In this document: positions 7,471 through 16,680 of the stretch, one piece after another
Position numbering within the stretch: position 1 is the first letter of the stretch
Layout: each line of letters starts with the position of its first letter
Assembly: GCF_019800665.1 (NCBI RefSeq)
Contig: NZ_JAHVKO010000003.1
Coordinates: 248,001-312,000, forward strand
Length of the DNA stretch: 64,000 nt
Reading direction: 5' to 3'
DNA from: Microbulbifer agarilyticus
GTDB lineage: Bacteria; Pseudomonadota; Gammaproteobacteria; Pseudomonadales; Cellvibrionaceae
Translations under genes and position numbers: made by a program
The notes under the pieces: generated by a model
The model's input: the letters and a program-made list of their open reading frames with translations, nothing else
What the model was told of the DNA's origin: nothing
The model's database searches: none

Positions 7471-8814
7471 TCAGAAGAAGATGAACTTGGCCACAAACAG
7501 TGCCGCCAGTGCGTACACCGCAATGCTCACATCTTTGGAGCGGCCACTCAGGGTCTTGATCGCCGCGTAAGCGATAAAGCCCAGCGCAATGCCGTTGGCG
7601 ATGGAGAACGACAGCGGCATCATCACCGCGGCGATTACCGCAGGCGCAGCCTCGGTAATGTCATCCCAGTCGATAGTGGACAGGCCGGAGGTCATCAGTA
7701 CCGCAACGTACATCAGTGCACCGGCAGTCGCGTAGGCCGGAACCATACCCACCAGCGGCGAGAAGAACAGCGCCAGCAGGAACAGGCCCGCACATACTAC
7801 CGCGGTCAAACCGGTACGGCCGCCAGCGGCAACACCCGCGGTGCTTTCCACGTAGGTAGTGGTGGTGGAGGAACCCATCAGGGAGCCCACCGCAGACGCG
7901 GAGCTGTCTGCCATCAGTGCCTTGCCCATACCCGGCAGCTGGCCTTTTTTGTCCAGCAGCTTGGCGCGGTCGGCGGTGCTCAGCAGGGTGCCTGCAGTGT
8001 CGAACAGGTCCACAAACAGGAACGCGAAGATTACGCTGATCATGCCCACGTTAAACGCACCTGCAATATCCAGCTGCATAAAGGTCGGCGCCATGCTCGG
8101 CGGCGCGGAAACCAGGCCACCGTATTGCACCTTGCCCAGGGCCAGCGCAATACCGGTCACGATCAGGATGCCGATCATCACCGCGCCCAGCATACGGCGG
8201 TAAGCCAGCGCTGCAATCAGTACAAAGCTCAGTGCGGCCAGTACCGCCTCTGTGGAAGTGACATCACCCAGGGTTACCAGAGTGGCCGGGCTTGCGGTCA
8301 CGATGCCCGCGCTCTTCAGCGCGATGATCGCCAGGAACAGGCCCACACCGGCCGCCAGCGCCTGACGCAGGGACATGGGAATGCTGTCGATCACCCACTG
8401 GCGCACCTTGAAGATGCTGAGCAGCAGGAACACGACACCGGAGATAAATACCGCACCCAGTGCCACCTTCCAGCTGTAGCCCATTTCACCCACAACCACG
8501 TAGCTGAAGAAGGCGTTCAGGCCCATGCCCGGTGCCAGCGCAAACGGATAGTTGGCGTACAGCCCCATGATCAAACAGCCTACGGCCGCGGCGAGACAGG
8601 TCGCGGTAAAGACCGCGCCCTGATCCATGCCGGCAGCAGACATGATGTTCGGGTTGACGAAAATGATGTAGGCCATGGTCAGGAAGGTGGTGAGACCGGC
8701 AATGACTTCCTGGCGCACAGTGGTCTGGCGCTCGGAGAGTTTGAACAGGCGCTCGAGGATATTCGCTTGCGGGGCCGCGCTGTTGGCGGCCGCGGTAGAT
8801 TTCGACTGGCTCAT
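7471..8814 (-). CDS. NCS2 family purine permease (AzgA/GhxP-like)
   Basis: Inner-membrane proton symporter for nucleobases such as adenine, guanine or hypoxanthine. The protein is 447 aa from the ATG at 8814, which has AGGTG nine bases upstream; a GTG four codons earlier has no site. It has the AzgA-subfamily opening RQEVIAGLTTFLTMAYIIFV, then NPNIMSAAGMD, the ALAPGMGLNAFF motif (binding-site region), and about 12-14 hydrophobic segments. A second half motif, SSTTTTYVESTAGVAAGGRTG, is the conserved NCS2 glutamate/serine region. The upstream gene on the same strand, 19 bases away, encodes an OmpK/Tsx outer-membrane channel. The two make a complete route for nucleobases or nucleosides across both membranes. 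The exact base transported cannot be told from sequence. Confidence 0.92.
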   Translation of the reverse strand: MSQSKSTAAANSAAPQANILERLFKLSERQTTVRQEVIAGLTTFLTMAYIIFVNPNIMSAAGMDQGAVFTATCLAAAVGCLIMGLYANYPFALAPGMGLNAFFSYVVVGEMGYSWKVALGAVFISGVVFLLLSIFKVRQWVIDSIPMSLRQALAAGVGLFLAIIALKSAGIVTASPATLVTLGDVTSTEAVLAALSFVLIAALAYRRMLGAVMIGILIVTGIALALGKVQYGGLVSAPPSMAPTFMQLDIAGAFNVGMISVIFAFLFVDLFDTAGTLLSTADRAKLLDKKGQLPGMGKALMADSSASAVGSLMGSSTTTTYVESTAGVAAGGRTGLTAVVCAGLFLLALFFSPLVGMVPAYATAGALMYVAVLMTSGLSTIDWDDITEAAPAVIAAVMMPLSFSIANGIALGFIAYAAIKTLSGRSKDVSIAVYALAALFVAKFIFF

Positions 8815-8833
8815 GATATTACGCACCTATTAT

Positions 8834-9628
8834 TTAGAAGTGGTACTTCAGCAGCAGGTTGATGTTGCGCTCGTTGGAATCGATACCGAAGGTACCGTCC
8901 TTGATGCCGAACTTGTCGTTCCAGTGCACGTACTCAACACCGGCGTACAGCTTCTTCGGGTTGCCGCTGCGCGCGCCAATGTCCCATTTCAGCTGGGAGG
9001 TGAAGTTCAGGCTGGCGTGTACATCGCGGGAAGCGCTGGCCCAGTCGATAAAACCGTCGTACAGGAAGGATTCGCTACCGATGGTGAACGGCAGGCCCCA
9101 AACCAGGGTCAGCTGCTCGTTGTCCGCACGCTTTTCGTTGTTACGGTGGTAAACATTGGCCTGCAGGTAGGCAAAGCCAGGCGCGTCCAGGTCAAAACCC
9201 ACACCCGCCAACTTGTTGACGAAGCGCTCGCCGGTTACCAGCAGGTTGTCCGGGTCATCGGTATTGCCCAGTTCCAGCTGGCCAGCCAGCAGCACGTCTT
9301 TTACCGGGCCAAATGCCACATCGTTGCCCAGCTTGCCCAGGCTCAGGCGCGGGGAAATTTCACCGTACAGTTCGGCAGAACCGTCGGTGGACTTGAGGTA
9401 GTCGCCAAACATGAACAGGTCGCCCCAGGTGTGGCCGCTCACGTGTTCGAAGGTCAGGACGTTACGGGTGCTGTCGTCGGTGGACAGGCCGTAGTTCACT
9501 TCGTAGTTCTTACCGTGCAGCGCGGTCAGGCTGTTGTCGCTCCACAGGGTTTTGGCCTGGGTGCCAGCGGCGAACAGGCCGGTCAGCAGGGAGAGGGATA
9601 GGACGGGCAGGGACTGGGTCAGCTTCAT
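8834..9628 (-). CDS. OmpK/Tsx-family nucleoside-specific outer-membrane channel
   Basis: A 264-aa beta-barrel protein with a cleaved signal peptide (MKLTQS ... AAGTQA, about 25 residues). Alternating hydrophobic/polar strands follow, and the terminal sequence LLLKYHF ends in the aromatic residue needed for barrel assembly. Family hallmarks visible are WSDNSLTALHG near the mature N-terminus, the TFEHVSGHTWGDLFMFGDY block, and GEISPRLSLGK. Tsx-type channels pass nucleosides and deoxynucleosides through the outer membrane. The ATG has GAGG with good spacing. It is the promoter-proximal gene of a two-gene operon with the NCS2 purine permease. Confidence 0.9.
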   Translation of the reverse strand: MKLTQSLPVLSLSLLTGLFAAGTQAKTLWSDNSLTALHGKNYEVNYGLSTDDSTRNVLTFEHVSGHTWGDLFMFGDYLKSTDGSAELYGEISPRLSLGKLGNDVAFGPVKDVLLAGQLELGNTDDPDNLLVTGERFVNKLAGVGFDLDAPGFAYLQANVYHRNNEKRADNEQLTLVWGLPFTIGSESFLYDGFIDWASASRDVHASLNFTSQLKWDIGARSGNPKKLYAGVEYVHWNDKFGIKDGTFGIDSNERNINLLLKYHF

Positions 9629-9946
9629 GGTTACCTCAATTAAGCTGCGGAATCCTTCCCGACTGAGTGAGCGACTAGACGCAACGGGCGACTAAAAAGT
9701 CACGCTCTGGCTGAAAAATAAGCGCGCAATTTACCGGAACTGGTGGGGCACTTTCAAGGCTTCCGGCGCCAGACTGAAAGGTCAGTAACAAGATGGTTGA
9801 GTTCGCCAGTTAATATGGGCGGGACTGAAAACATGGCGCGTCTGCTACGCTGCTATTGCAATTGGATCGGCGCATTCCCGGAGGCTCAGTGGGGTAGCGG
9901 TGGCGCTAGATATAGCCCCTGGTGAAGGCATTAGAGAGGGAGTTTG
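9629..9946. promoter_or_regulatory. Divergent intergenic region, tsx-like and acetolactate synthase genes
   Basis: This 318-base gap drives two divergent transcription units. On the tsx side, GAGCGACT (9669-9676) pairs with AGTCACGCTC (9698-9707) with a 2-base bulge, giving a possible leader hairpin. The heptamer TAGTCGC (minus strand) occurs twice in the same stretch. No purine riboswitch consensus was found, and no strong promoter hexamers are evident. Confidence 0.4.
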
Positions 9947-11587
9947 GTGAAAGCATCGGATCTGTTTGTGCGCGCACTGGAAGCGGAAGGCGTCGAGTTC
10001 GTCTTTGGCATCCCTGGAGAAGAAAACCTGGACCTGCTGGAATCCCTGCGCGGTTCCAAGATCCGGCTGGTGATTGGCCGCCATGAGCAGGCGGCCGGTT
10101 TTATGGCGGCCACCTACGGGCGGCTGACCGGTAACGCCGGCGTGTGCCTCTCTACCCTCGGCCCTGGCGCCACCAACCTGGTGACGGCAGCCGCCTACGC
10201 GCAGCTCGGTGCCATGCCCATGGTCATGGTCACCGGGCAGAAGCCGATCAAAAGCTCGAAGCAGGGGCGTTTCCAGATTATCGATATCGTCGACATGATG
10301 CAGCCGCTGACCAAGTTCACCAAGGTGATCGTCAGTGGCGACAATGTGCCGGCGCATGTGCGCGAGGCATTTCGGCAGGCGGAGGAAGAGCGGCCCGGTG
10401 CGACGCATCTGGAGCTGCCGGAAGATATCGCCCGCGAACACTCCACCATGCCGGTGCTGGAACCCAGCTATACCCGCCGGCCGATCGCCGAGAATAAAGC
10501 CGTGTGCCAGGCGGTGCAGGCCATCGCCGCCGCGCGCAAGCCTCTGTTGTTAATCGGTGCCGGTGCCAACCGCAAACTCACTGCAAAAATGCTGCGGGAA
10601 TTTGTGGAAAAGTTTGGCATCCCCGCAGTGACCACGCAGATGGGTAAAGGCGTGATCGACGAAGCGAGTTCGCATTTTATCGGCAACACCGCCTTGTCTG
10701 ACGGCGACTTTGTGCACCGTGCTATTGATCAGGCCGATCTCATCATCAACGTCGGTCACGACGTTGTGGAAAAACCCCCATTCTTCATGCGCCCGGGCGG
10801 GCCGGAAGTGGTGCATATCAACTTCAGTTCCGCACAGGTCGACCCGGTGTATTTCCCGCAGATTGAAGTGGTCGGGGATATCGCCAACAGCCTGTGGCAG
10901 ATAAAAGAAAAGCTTGAGCCGCAAAGCCACTGGAGCTTCACCGACGCGCACCGGATTCGCGATGCGCTGCGCAAGCATATTGTGGACGGCGCACAGGACG
11001 CGAGCTTCCCGGTAAAGACGCAGCGTCTGGTAAAAGAAGTGCGCGAGGCGGTGCCGGATAACGGCATCATCGCGCTGGACAATGGCATGTACAAAATCTG
11101 GTTTGCGCGCAATTACCAAGCGCACAAACCGAATACCGTGTTGCTGGATAATGCACTCGCAACCATGGGCGCCGGGCTGCCCTCCGCCATGGCCGCCAAG
11201 CTGGTGCACCCGGATCGGAGTGTGGTGGCCATCTGCGGCGACGGCGGGTTTATGATGAATTCCCAAGAGCTGGAAACCGCGGTGCGCCTGAAACTCGACC
11301 TGGTGATTTTAATTTTGCGTGACGACGGTTACGGCATGATCAAGTGGAAGCAGTCGCAGATGGATTTCCACGACTTTGGCCTGGATTTCGGCAACCCGGA
11401 TTTTGTTGCTTACGCAGGGTCCTATGGGGCCAGCGGTCACCGTATCGAACGCACAGAAGATGTTCGCCCCACCATCGAACGCTGTATGCAGGAAGGGGGG
11501 ATACACCTGATCGATATCCCCATGGACTACAGCGATAACGACCGTATCTTAAACCGCGAGATTCGCGAGCTCTCCGCCAAGCTGTAA
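9947..11587 (+). CDS. alsS: Acetolactate synthase large subunit, AlsS-like (TPP enzyme)
   Basis: A 546-aa thiamine-pyrophosphate enzyme that condenses two pyruvates to 2-acetolactate, or a close relative. The N-terminal Pyr domain has FGIPGEENLDLLE and the TPP-activating glutamate in RHEQAAGFMA (about E47), followed by CLSTLGPGATNL. The middle domain spans about 190-330. The C-terminal PP domain has the GDGGFMMN ... LRDDGYGMIK TPP/Mg motif near residue 430. The frame offers TTG at 9944 and GTG at 9947; GAGGGAG upstream fits GTG better. No small regulatory subunit and no acetolactate decarboxylase gene adjoin it, so it looks like the catabolic or stand-alone AlsS type rather than IlvB/IlvI. 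Other TPP enzymes such as oxoacid decarboxylases are less likely given the motif set. Confidence 0.85.
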   Translation: MKASDLFVRALEAEGVEFVFGIPGEENLDLLESLRGSKIRLVIGRHEQAAGFMAATYGRLTGNAGVCLSTLGPGATNLVTAAAYAQLGAMPMVMVTGQKPIKSSKQGRFQIIDIVDMMQPLTKFTKVIVSGDNVPAHVREAFRQAEEERPGATHLELPEDIAREHSTMPVLEPSYTRRPIAENKAVCQAVQAIAAARKPLLLIGAGANRKLTAKMLREFVEKFGIPAVTTQMGKGVIDEASSHFIGNTALSDGDFVHRAIDQADLIINVGHDVVEKPPFFMRPGGPEVVHINFSSAQVDPVYFPQIEVVGDIANSLWQIKEKLEPQSHWSFTDAHRIRDALRKHIVDGAQDASFPVKTQRLVKEVREAVPDNGIIALDNGMYKIWFARNYQAHKPNTVLLDNALATMGAGLPSAMAAKLVHPDRSVVAICGDGGFMMNSQELETAVRLKLDLVILILRDDGYGMIKWKQSQMDFHDFGLDFGNPDFVAYAGSYGASGHRIERTEDVRPTIERCMQEGGIHLIDIPMDYSDNDRILNREIRELSAKL

Positions 11588-11684
11588 ACGCGAAACGACT
11601 ATTCAGGAGTTGAGCTTTTGGGTCTGGTGTGAACTCGGGTAACGGCATACTATCGCCGATTGATTTACACAGAAGACCTTCTTT

Positions 11685-13541
11685 ATGCCGGACTCCCGTG
11701 CGCCCTCAGCAACTGACATCGCCCCATCGCAATCTCCAAAATCTGCGAGCTTAAGCGCAACTTCCATGGCCAGGGCGCTGTGGCCATTCGTGCGGCCCTA
11801 CAAACTGGTGCTGGTGTGCGCGGCGGTGGCATTGGTATTTACCGCGGGTATCACCCTGTCCATCGGCCAGGGCGTACGATTGCTGGTGGACGAGGGCCTA
11901 ACCGGTGATTCAACCCAGGCGCTGTCCCACGCGGTGTTTATTATTATGGTGCTCGCGGTGCTGATGGCCCTGGGTACTTACACCCGGCACTATCTGGTTT
12001 CCTGGCTGGGCGAACGGGTCGTGGCGGACCTGCGCAAAGCGGTGTTCGATCATATCGTCACCCTGCATCCGAGTTATTTCGAAACCAACCGCAGCGGCGA
12101 GATTATGTCTCGCCTCACCACCGATACCACCTTGCTGCAGCAGATTATCGGTACCTCATTTTCCATGGCGCTGCGCAGTGCACTGATGTTTGTCGGTGCG
12201 TTGATTCTTCTATTGTTTACTAATTTGAAGTTGAGCCTGATGGTGCTGATTGGCGTACCACTGGTACTGCTGCCGATTACCCTTTACGGGCGCCGGGTGC
12301 GTAAACTCTCCAAGGCAAGCCAGGACTCCATTGCCGATGTGGGCAGCTACGCCGGAGAAATTATTCAGCACATTAAAACCGTGCAGAGCTACACGCGCGA
12401 GCGCCATGAAATGCAGGCGTTTTCCGGTGAAGTGGAAGTCGCGTTTGGCGTTGCCAAGCGACGTGTGCGCCAGCGCTCGCTGCTTATTGCGGTAGTGATA
12501 TTGATGATGTTCGGTGCGGTCAGCGGCCTGATCTGGGTCGGCGGCAACGACATGATTGCCGGGCGCATCACCAGCGGTGACCTCGCGGCTTTCGTTTTCT
12601 ATGCAGTGATGATGGGCTCAGCGGTGGCCACAATTTCCGAGGTCTACAGCGAGCTGCAGCGTGCCACCGGTGCCACCGAACGGCTGATTGATCTGCTAAA
12701 TGTAAAAGCGGAAATCCCGGTCAGTGAAACCGTTTCGTCCCAAACCGCTGGGCAAGATACAGACAGCAAGGTAGATGGCGCGCAAGGTGAAGCCCAGCTC
12801 GCCTTCGAGTCCGTCACCTTCCACTACCCCTCACGACCAGGTAAACCCGCATTGGAAGAGCTGAGCCTGGATGTGCCCGCGGGCAAAAGCCTGGCTCTCG
12901 TCGGCCCATCCGGCGCAGGTAAATCCACCATGATGGATTTGCTGCAGCGCTTTTACGATCCACAAAATGGGCGCATTACCTTAAACGGAACCGATATTCG
13001 CGGCCTTGATACCGCGGTGTTGCGCAGCCAGATGGCGGTAGTGCCGCAGCAGCCCGCACTGTTTACTGCGGATGTCTGGTACAACCTGCGCTACGGCAAG
13101 CCCGATGCCAGCGACGAAGAAGTCATTGCCGCAGCCAAGGCCGCCCACGCGCATGAATTTATTGAGCAACTTCCAGACGGCTACAACAGTCATCTGGGCG
13201 AGCAGGGCGCAAGGCTCTCCGGTGGGCAGCGGCAGCGTCTCGCCATTGCCCGGGCCATTCTAAAAGACCCCAAGATTTTGTTGCTGGACGAAGCTACCAG
13301 TGCGCTCGACGCCGAGAGTGAACACCATGTGCAGCGTGCGCTAGAAACGCTGATGAAAGATCGCACCACAATTATTATTGCCCACCGCCTTGCCACTATC
13401 CTGCACGCGGACAATATCGCCGTGCTGGAAAACGGCCGTCTGGTTGCTCAAGGCCGACATCGGCAATTGGTGGAAAGCTCCGCGCTGTACAAGCGCCTCG
13501 CCGAGCTGCAATTTCGCGAGGCGCAAACTCAGGAATCCTGA
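11685..13541 (+). CDS. ABC exporter, fused permease and ATPase (MsbA/LmrA-type)
   Basis: A 618-aa half-transporter that works as a dimer in the inner membrane. An N-terminal region of about 45 polar residues precedes six transmembrane helices (about 40-335). The nucleotide-binding domain follows, with Walker A GPSGAGKST (about 407-415), Q-loop, signature LSGGQRQR (about 511), Walker B ILLLDEATSALD (about 530) and the switch histidine in IIAHRLAT (about 565). It resembles exporters of lipids or drugs with the fused arrangement. No substrate-specific partner is adjacent. The stop codon overlaps by 13 bases the 3' end of the converging lipoprotein gene. The start has only a poor ribosome site. 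The substrate is unknown. Confidence 0.9.
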   Translation: MPDSRAPSATDIAPSQSPKSASLSATSMARALWPFVRPYKLVLVCAAVALVFTAGITLSIGQGVRLLVDEGLTGDSTQALSHAVFIIMVLAVLMALGTYTRHYLVSWLGERVVADLRKAVFDHIVTLHPSYFETNRSGEIMSRLTTDTTLLQQIIGTSFSMALRSALMFVGALILLLFTNLKLSLMVLIGVPLVLLPITLYGRRVRKLSKASQDSIADVGSYAGEIIQHIKTVQSYTRERHEMQAFSGEVEVAFGVAKRRVRQRSLLIAVVILMMFGAVSGLIWVGGNDMIAGRITSGDLAAFVFYAVMMGSAVATISEVYSELQRATGATERLIDLLNVKAEIPVSETVSSQTAGQDTDSKVDGAQGEAQLAFESVTFHYPSRPGKPALEELSLDVPAGKSLALVGPSGAGKSTMMDLLQRFYDPQNGRITLNGTDIRGLDTAVLRSQMAVVPQQPALFTADVWYNLRYGKPDASDEEVIAAAKAAHAHEFIEQLPDGYNSHLGEQGARLSGGQRQRLAIARAILKDPKILLLDEATSALDAESEHHVQRALETLMKDRTTIIIAHRLATILHADNIAVLENGRLVAQGRHRQLVESSALYKRLAELQFREAQTQES

Positions 13542-14494
13542 TCGGTAATCGGTGACGACTCCGCCGCTTGCAGCAGCTCGCGCCGGCTTTGCAGTTGGTA
13601 CACGCGCTGCAGGTTTCTCTTGGCGGAGACATTCTTATCGTCAAGAGAAATGGCGCGGGTGTAACTCAACTCCGCTAATTCCAGGCTGCCTTGACGTCGG
13701 TACAAATAACCGAGGGTGTTCCATGCTACGGACGATTTTGGTGAGAGTGTCAGCGCCTCGCGAGCAATACCAATTGCCGCGTCGAAATTTTCGTCCCGGG
13801 CTTCACTCAAAGCCAGATTATTCAGGTACAACACCTGCACGGCCTCATCCGAAAGTTTCTCGTGGCGGTAGTGCGAGCGCGGCTCAAAATTCATTTCCAC
13901 AATTCGCGTATTCCAGCCGTAGGAAATTTCCGCATTGATATGCAGGACGTTCTCTACCAGTACCCGTCCACTGTCGCTGCGCGTGGCGCGCCGCTCCTTC
14001 GGCGCATGCACCCGGTTAAAGTGAGCGGGTACGCCCACCTCCCGCGCCAGCGCCACAATCATTGCCGCAAACGAAATGCAGTTTCCCCGCTGCTGCGAGA
14101 AGGCCTCGGCGGCGGTGGCGGTGGTATCCAGGTCGTACTCCATGAAAAACCGCTGCTGGCGCAGCGTGCGCAGAATCCGTCGCATGCGCTGGTTCGGCGA
14201 AAGGGATGGATCGATCGAATCCACAAACGCTTTCATCTCTGGCGATACCGCCAGCAGGTCCGGTGCCAGTGTTTGCAGGTCCGCCTGCGGGGGTTGCTGC
14301 CCTTCCATTTCCCAGGGTAAAGGGGACAGAGGCGTGCTCGCCAGTGGTAGGCCACTGCCGGTTTGTGCGCTGTGGACAAGTGGCGCAGCGTGCGCACTGA
14401 ACCCTCCACTCCCGGCAGCAGTATTCTCGGGCAGCATCGTCGAGCTGCTACATGCAGCCAGCGTCGCACTGGCTAAAATTGCAATCCATCGCAT
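13529..14494 (-). CDS. Transglutaminase-like lipoprotein with TPR repeats
   Basis: A 321-aa predicted lipoprotein. The signal MRWIAILASATLAACS has lipobox LAAC with Cys15, and AGGAG lies nine bases before the ATG. Residues about 105-210 look like a transglutaminase-like/cysteine-protease fold: QQRGNCISFAAMIVALAREVGVPAHF contains the nucleophile-type Cys, and a conserved-looking HINAEISYG supplies a His downstream. Residues about 220-300 form two or three tetratricopeptide repeats (YLNNLALSEARDENFDAAIGIAREAL ... AWNTLGYLYRRQGSLELAELSYTRAI). Such proteins are common in gammaproteobacteria, but their substrate is unknown. It ends tail to tail with the ABC exporter. Confidence 0.75.
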   Translation of the reverse strand: MRWIAILASATLAACSSSTMLPENTAAGSGGFSAHAAPLVHSAQTGSGLPLASTPLSPLPWEMEGQQPPQADLQTLAPDLLAVSPEMKAFVDSIDPSLSPNQRMRRILRTLRQQRFFMEYDLDTTATAAEAFSQQRGNCISFAAMIVALAREVGVPAHFNRVHAPKERRATRSDSGRVLVENVLHINAEISYGWNTRIVEMNFEPRSHYRHEKLSDEAVQVLYLNNLALSEARDENFDAAIGIAREALTLSPKSSVAWNTLGYLYRRQGSLELAELSYTRAISLDDKNVSAKRNLQRVYQLQSRRELLQAAESSPITDQDS

Positions 14495-14734
14495 AAGTCA
14501 ATTCTCCTAAAAGTTGGAGTATTGATGCACATAAATATCGATTCAGATGCGCTGGATCGACGAAATTGCTGAAAATGGGGGTAAAACGAAGATCTACGCA
14601 GATGCACGTCGGCAAGCCGAGTGACAGCTGCGGCCGGCCGAGTGGAAGAAAGGTGACTGGGAGTGAGTGATTGGTGTCAGCTTTTGGCTGGTCGAAACAA
14701 CGGGTGCTGGAATACGGAAAATGCTGCGGAGCAA

Positions 14735-15217
14735 TTAGCGGAAAGAAACACACACCGGGCTGCGCACCCGCAGTACCGACTCCTGCTGAAAGCGCCGCTT
14801 GTAGATATCCACAAGCTCGCCAATGGCGGTATCAGACTCCGCTGTTTCCCGATGCACCAGTAACAAAACCTTACTGCGCTCACGCACAATCTCGCCGCTA
14901 CTACCACGCCACTGCCCCCTGCCAGAAAGCACCGTAAATCCGTTGGGGAAGCGCGGCGACACCGCATTGGCAAGGAAGTCCCGCCACTCGGCGTCTGATA
15001 CCTCACCGGTGAATGTTTCTGTGCCAAAGAAAAGCTGGTCGTGAATTTCCAGTTGTTCGCCCGGCTTACAGTTTGAATTAGGCGCAGCCACGCAGCCGTA
15101 AATACTTAGGAACGTCAAAGTCGCTAGCCCGCGAACAGTATGAAAAAAAAAGGCTAGAATTTTGGCCGGAATAAACTTTCTTTCTTTACTGGACCGGTAC
15201 GTTGGCATGGTATTCAT
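14735..15217 (-). CDS. DUF3574 domain lipoprotein
   Basis: A 160-aa secreted or lipid-anchored protein of unknown function. A basic N-terminus is followed by a hydrophobic stretch ending in IYGC, a plausible lipobox. The body matches the DUF3574 pattern: DQLFFGTETF, EVSDAEWRDFLANAVSPRFPNGFTVL, then GRGQWRGSSGEIVRERSKVLLLVH and a final YKRRFQQESVLRV. No ribosome site is clear at the two possible ATGs (15217 and 15208). The N-terminal leader is longer than usual, so a later start is possible. About 240 bases separate it from the transglutaminase-like gene. Confidence 0.75.
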   Translation of the reverse strand: MNTMPTYRSSKERKFIPAKILAFFFHTVRGLATLTFLSIYGCVAAPNSNCKPGEQLEIHDQLFFGTETFTGEVSDAEWRDFLANAVSPRFPNGFTVLSGRGQWRGSSGEIVRERSKVLLLVHRETAESDTAIGELVDIYKRRFQQESVLRVRSPVCVSFR

Positions 15218-15361
15218 TCTTTGCCCGGCGGTCTATGTCGGAGCCCGGGCTTTAGGTATGTAGTTCAATAGCTTCAGCTAAATCCTAGTAGATGAGTACC
15301 AATAAGTATTTGGATCGGTCAAGGTAGACACACAAATGCATAAACTCGGAAAGAGTCGATA

Positions 15362-15880
15362 ATGAATTTTGCAAAATGGGTGACACTGCTCGCGTCATTA
15401 TTTGTTGGCTCGTGCCACTCCAATTCAATTATAAGATCAGGAAGTGGATATGTGATTTTTGACTTCTATCACATAGACGAAGAGGTAAGAAAAGATTATT
15501 GGTTGGCCGTGTCTAATGGCTGGAAAACTTGGCATTTGTCCTCAAGCATACCGGTACATGCACTCCGAGCAGACACTTATACGATTACACATCTCGACCG
15601 ATCGACAAACCTGAATAGGTCGCCAGATGATTTAGAGATACCGGTGAAGCAGCGAATCGACTTTGACGTGGGGGATGGTGAGGTCGTTTATTTGGGTATA
15701 TTTACCCTGAAAAGTATACCCAGCAAGAAGGGTTATGAAATTGGAGTCTCGACGGGATTGGGCTTAATGCAGCGAGCGTGTATGCATGCGCCAAATATAT
15801 TTGACAAAGGGAAGGTCACGCTAGGAATTCTCGAGCCTGAAGAAGGGAGTCACGTCAAATTTCAGTGCATTTTTAGTTGA
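15362..15880 (+). CDS. Hypothetical lipoprotein, first of two tandem paralogues
   Basis: A 172-aa protein I do not recognise by name. It starts MNFAKWVTLLASLFVGSC, a lipoprotein signal with the Cys at residue 18, and GGAAAGAG lies before the ATG. It shares a colinear set of motifs with the next gene: SGSGYVIFDFY, the RKDYWLAVSN block, H-x-SS, HALRADTYTITHLD, F-D-V-G-D-G-E-V-V-Y-L-G, and a late C-x-H. The layout (short beta strands, then a Y-L-G-x-F strand after an acidic turn) recalls small secreted beta-sandwich lipoproteins of the DUF2846 kind, but that is only a resemblance. Its base composition is clearly richer in A+T than the surrounding genes. Confidence 0.7.
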   Translation: MNFAKWVTLLASLFVGSCHSNSIIRSGSGYVIFDFYHIDEEVRKDYWLAVSNGWKTWHLSSSIPVHALRADTYTITHLDRSTNLNRSPDDLEIPVKQRIDFDVGDGEVVYLGIFTLKSIPSKKGYEIGVSTGLGLMQRACMHAPNIFDKGKVTLGILEPEEGSHVKFQCIFS

Positions 15881-15962
15881 TAAGTGGATTAATCAAAAAG
15901 GTCATGTGTGAGGCGGTGTTTCATATATTGACAATTATCCTGAACAGGAAGTGTGGCTATTA

Positions 15963-16484
15963 ATGTATTGGAAAATAATATTAATTACCTTGTGCTTATC
16001 AGCATGTGCCTCATTTGAGGACATTAACTCCGGTACTGGCTATGTAGTGTTCGATTTCTATTTGATGGACGATAATCAGAGAAAAGACTGCAAGCTCGCA
16101 TTGCATAATCGTGGGCGTATAAGACATTTTTCGTCGATAAAATCGATTCATTCACTCCGTTCGGGTAGTTACAAAATATTACATTTTGATTGCAGTGATA
16201 TACAGAGCGGTCTTGTCGGGGGATTGAATGTCTCACTTGAGAATCCACTCGAGTTTGAAGTGAAGAATGAGGAAGTTACTTATTTGGGAACATTCATACT
16301 TAAGAAAGCTAAACAAGCTGGCGCATTTGAGGTAGGGCTATCGGCAGGGATGGGGTTGCTGGATAGGGTGTGTGAGCATTCGCCAGAAGTCTTGGCGCCG
16401 GGAAACATAAATATGGGGCTAATCAATTGGAGCGGTAAGGCTGAGTTTGAATATCAGTGTAAAAAAAGTAAAAAAGCAATCTGA
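15963..16484 (+). CDS. Hypothetical lipoprotein, second of two tandem paralogues
   Basis: A 173-aa paralogue of the preceding gene, from the ATG at 15963 with AGGAAG about 11 bases upstream; an in-frame GTG at 15951 lies on top of that site. Its signal MYWKIILITLCLSAC has the lipobox LSAC. Shared features are SGTGYVVFDFY, RKDCKLALHN, H-x-SS, HSLRSGSYKILHFD, a hydrophobic FEVKNEEVTYLGTFIL strand, GLSAGMGLLDRVCEHSP, and a final Cys. Cysteines at CEHSP and near the C-terminus also occur in the first copy (CMHAP, C-I-F), suggesting a conserved disulfide. The gene is AT-rich and 82 bases after its paralogue, so they may be co-transcribed. Function unknown. Confidence 0.7.
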   Translation: MYWKIILITLCLSACASFEDINSGTGYVVFDFYLMDDNQRKDCKLALHNRGRIRHFSSIKSIHSLRSGSYKILHFDCSDIQSGLVGGLNVSLENPLEFEVKNEEVTYLGTFILKKAKQAGAFEVGLSAGMGLLDRVCEHSPEVLAPGNINMGLINWSGKAEFEYQCKKSKKAI

Positions 16485-16680
16485 GCAAAGTTTAACTAGT
16501 GCAAGTACCTATAGTGCCCCTATAAGAAGATTTTCAATTTTCGCTATTGATAGCTTTAGCCACTTAGCCAGTAATTACCCCTTTGCCAACTCGATCGTTT
16601 TTAGTGGGGCATTGAAACTCCATCGCTTAACCTCACACACCTGCTATCTTCCTTTACATAACAATGCACAGGAATGCCCA

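Noticed and set aside
7267-8862. Long + strand open frame opposite the NCS2 permease, Gln/His/Arg-rich
   Set aside because: It is the antisense shadow of the permease gene: composition is unnatural (many Gln, His, Arg), there is no ribosome site and no domain.
9629-9946. Purine riboswitch before the purine uptake genes
   Set aside because: The conserved three-way junction bases are missing; only a small bulged hairpin is seen.
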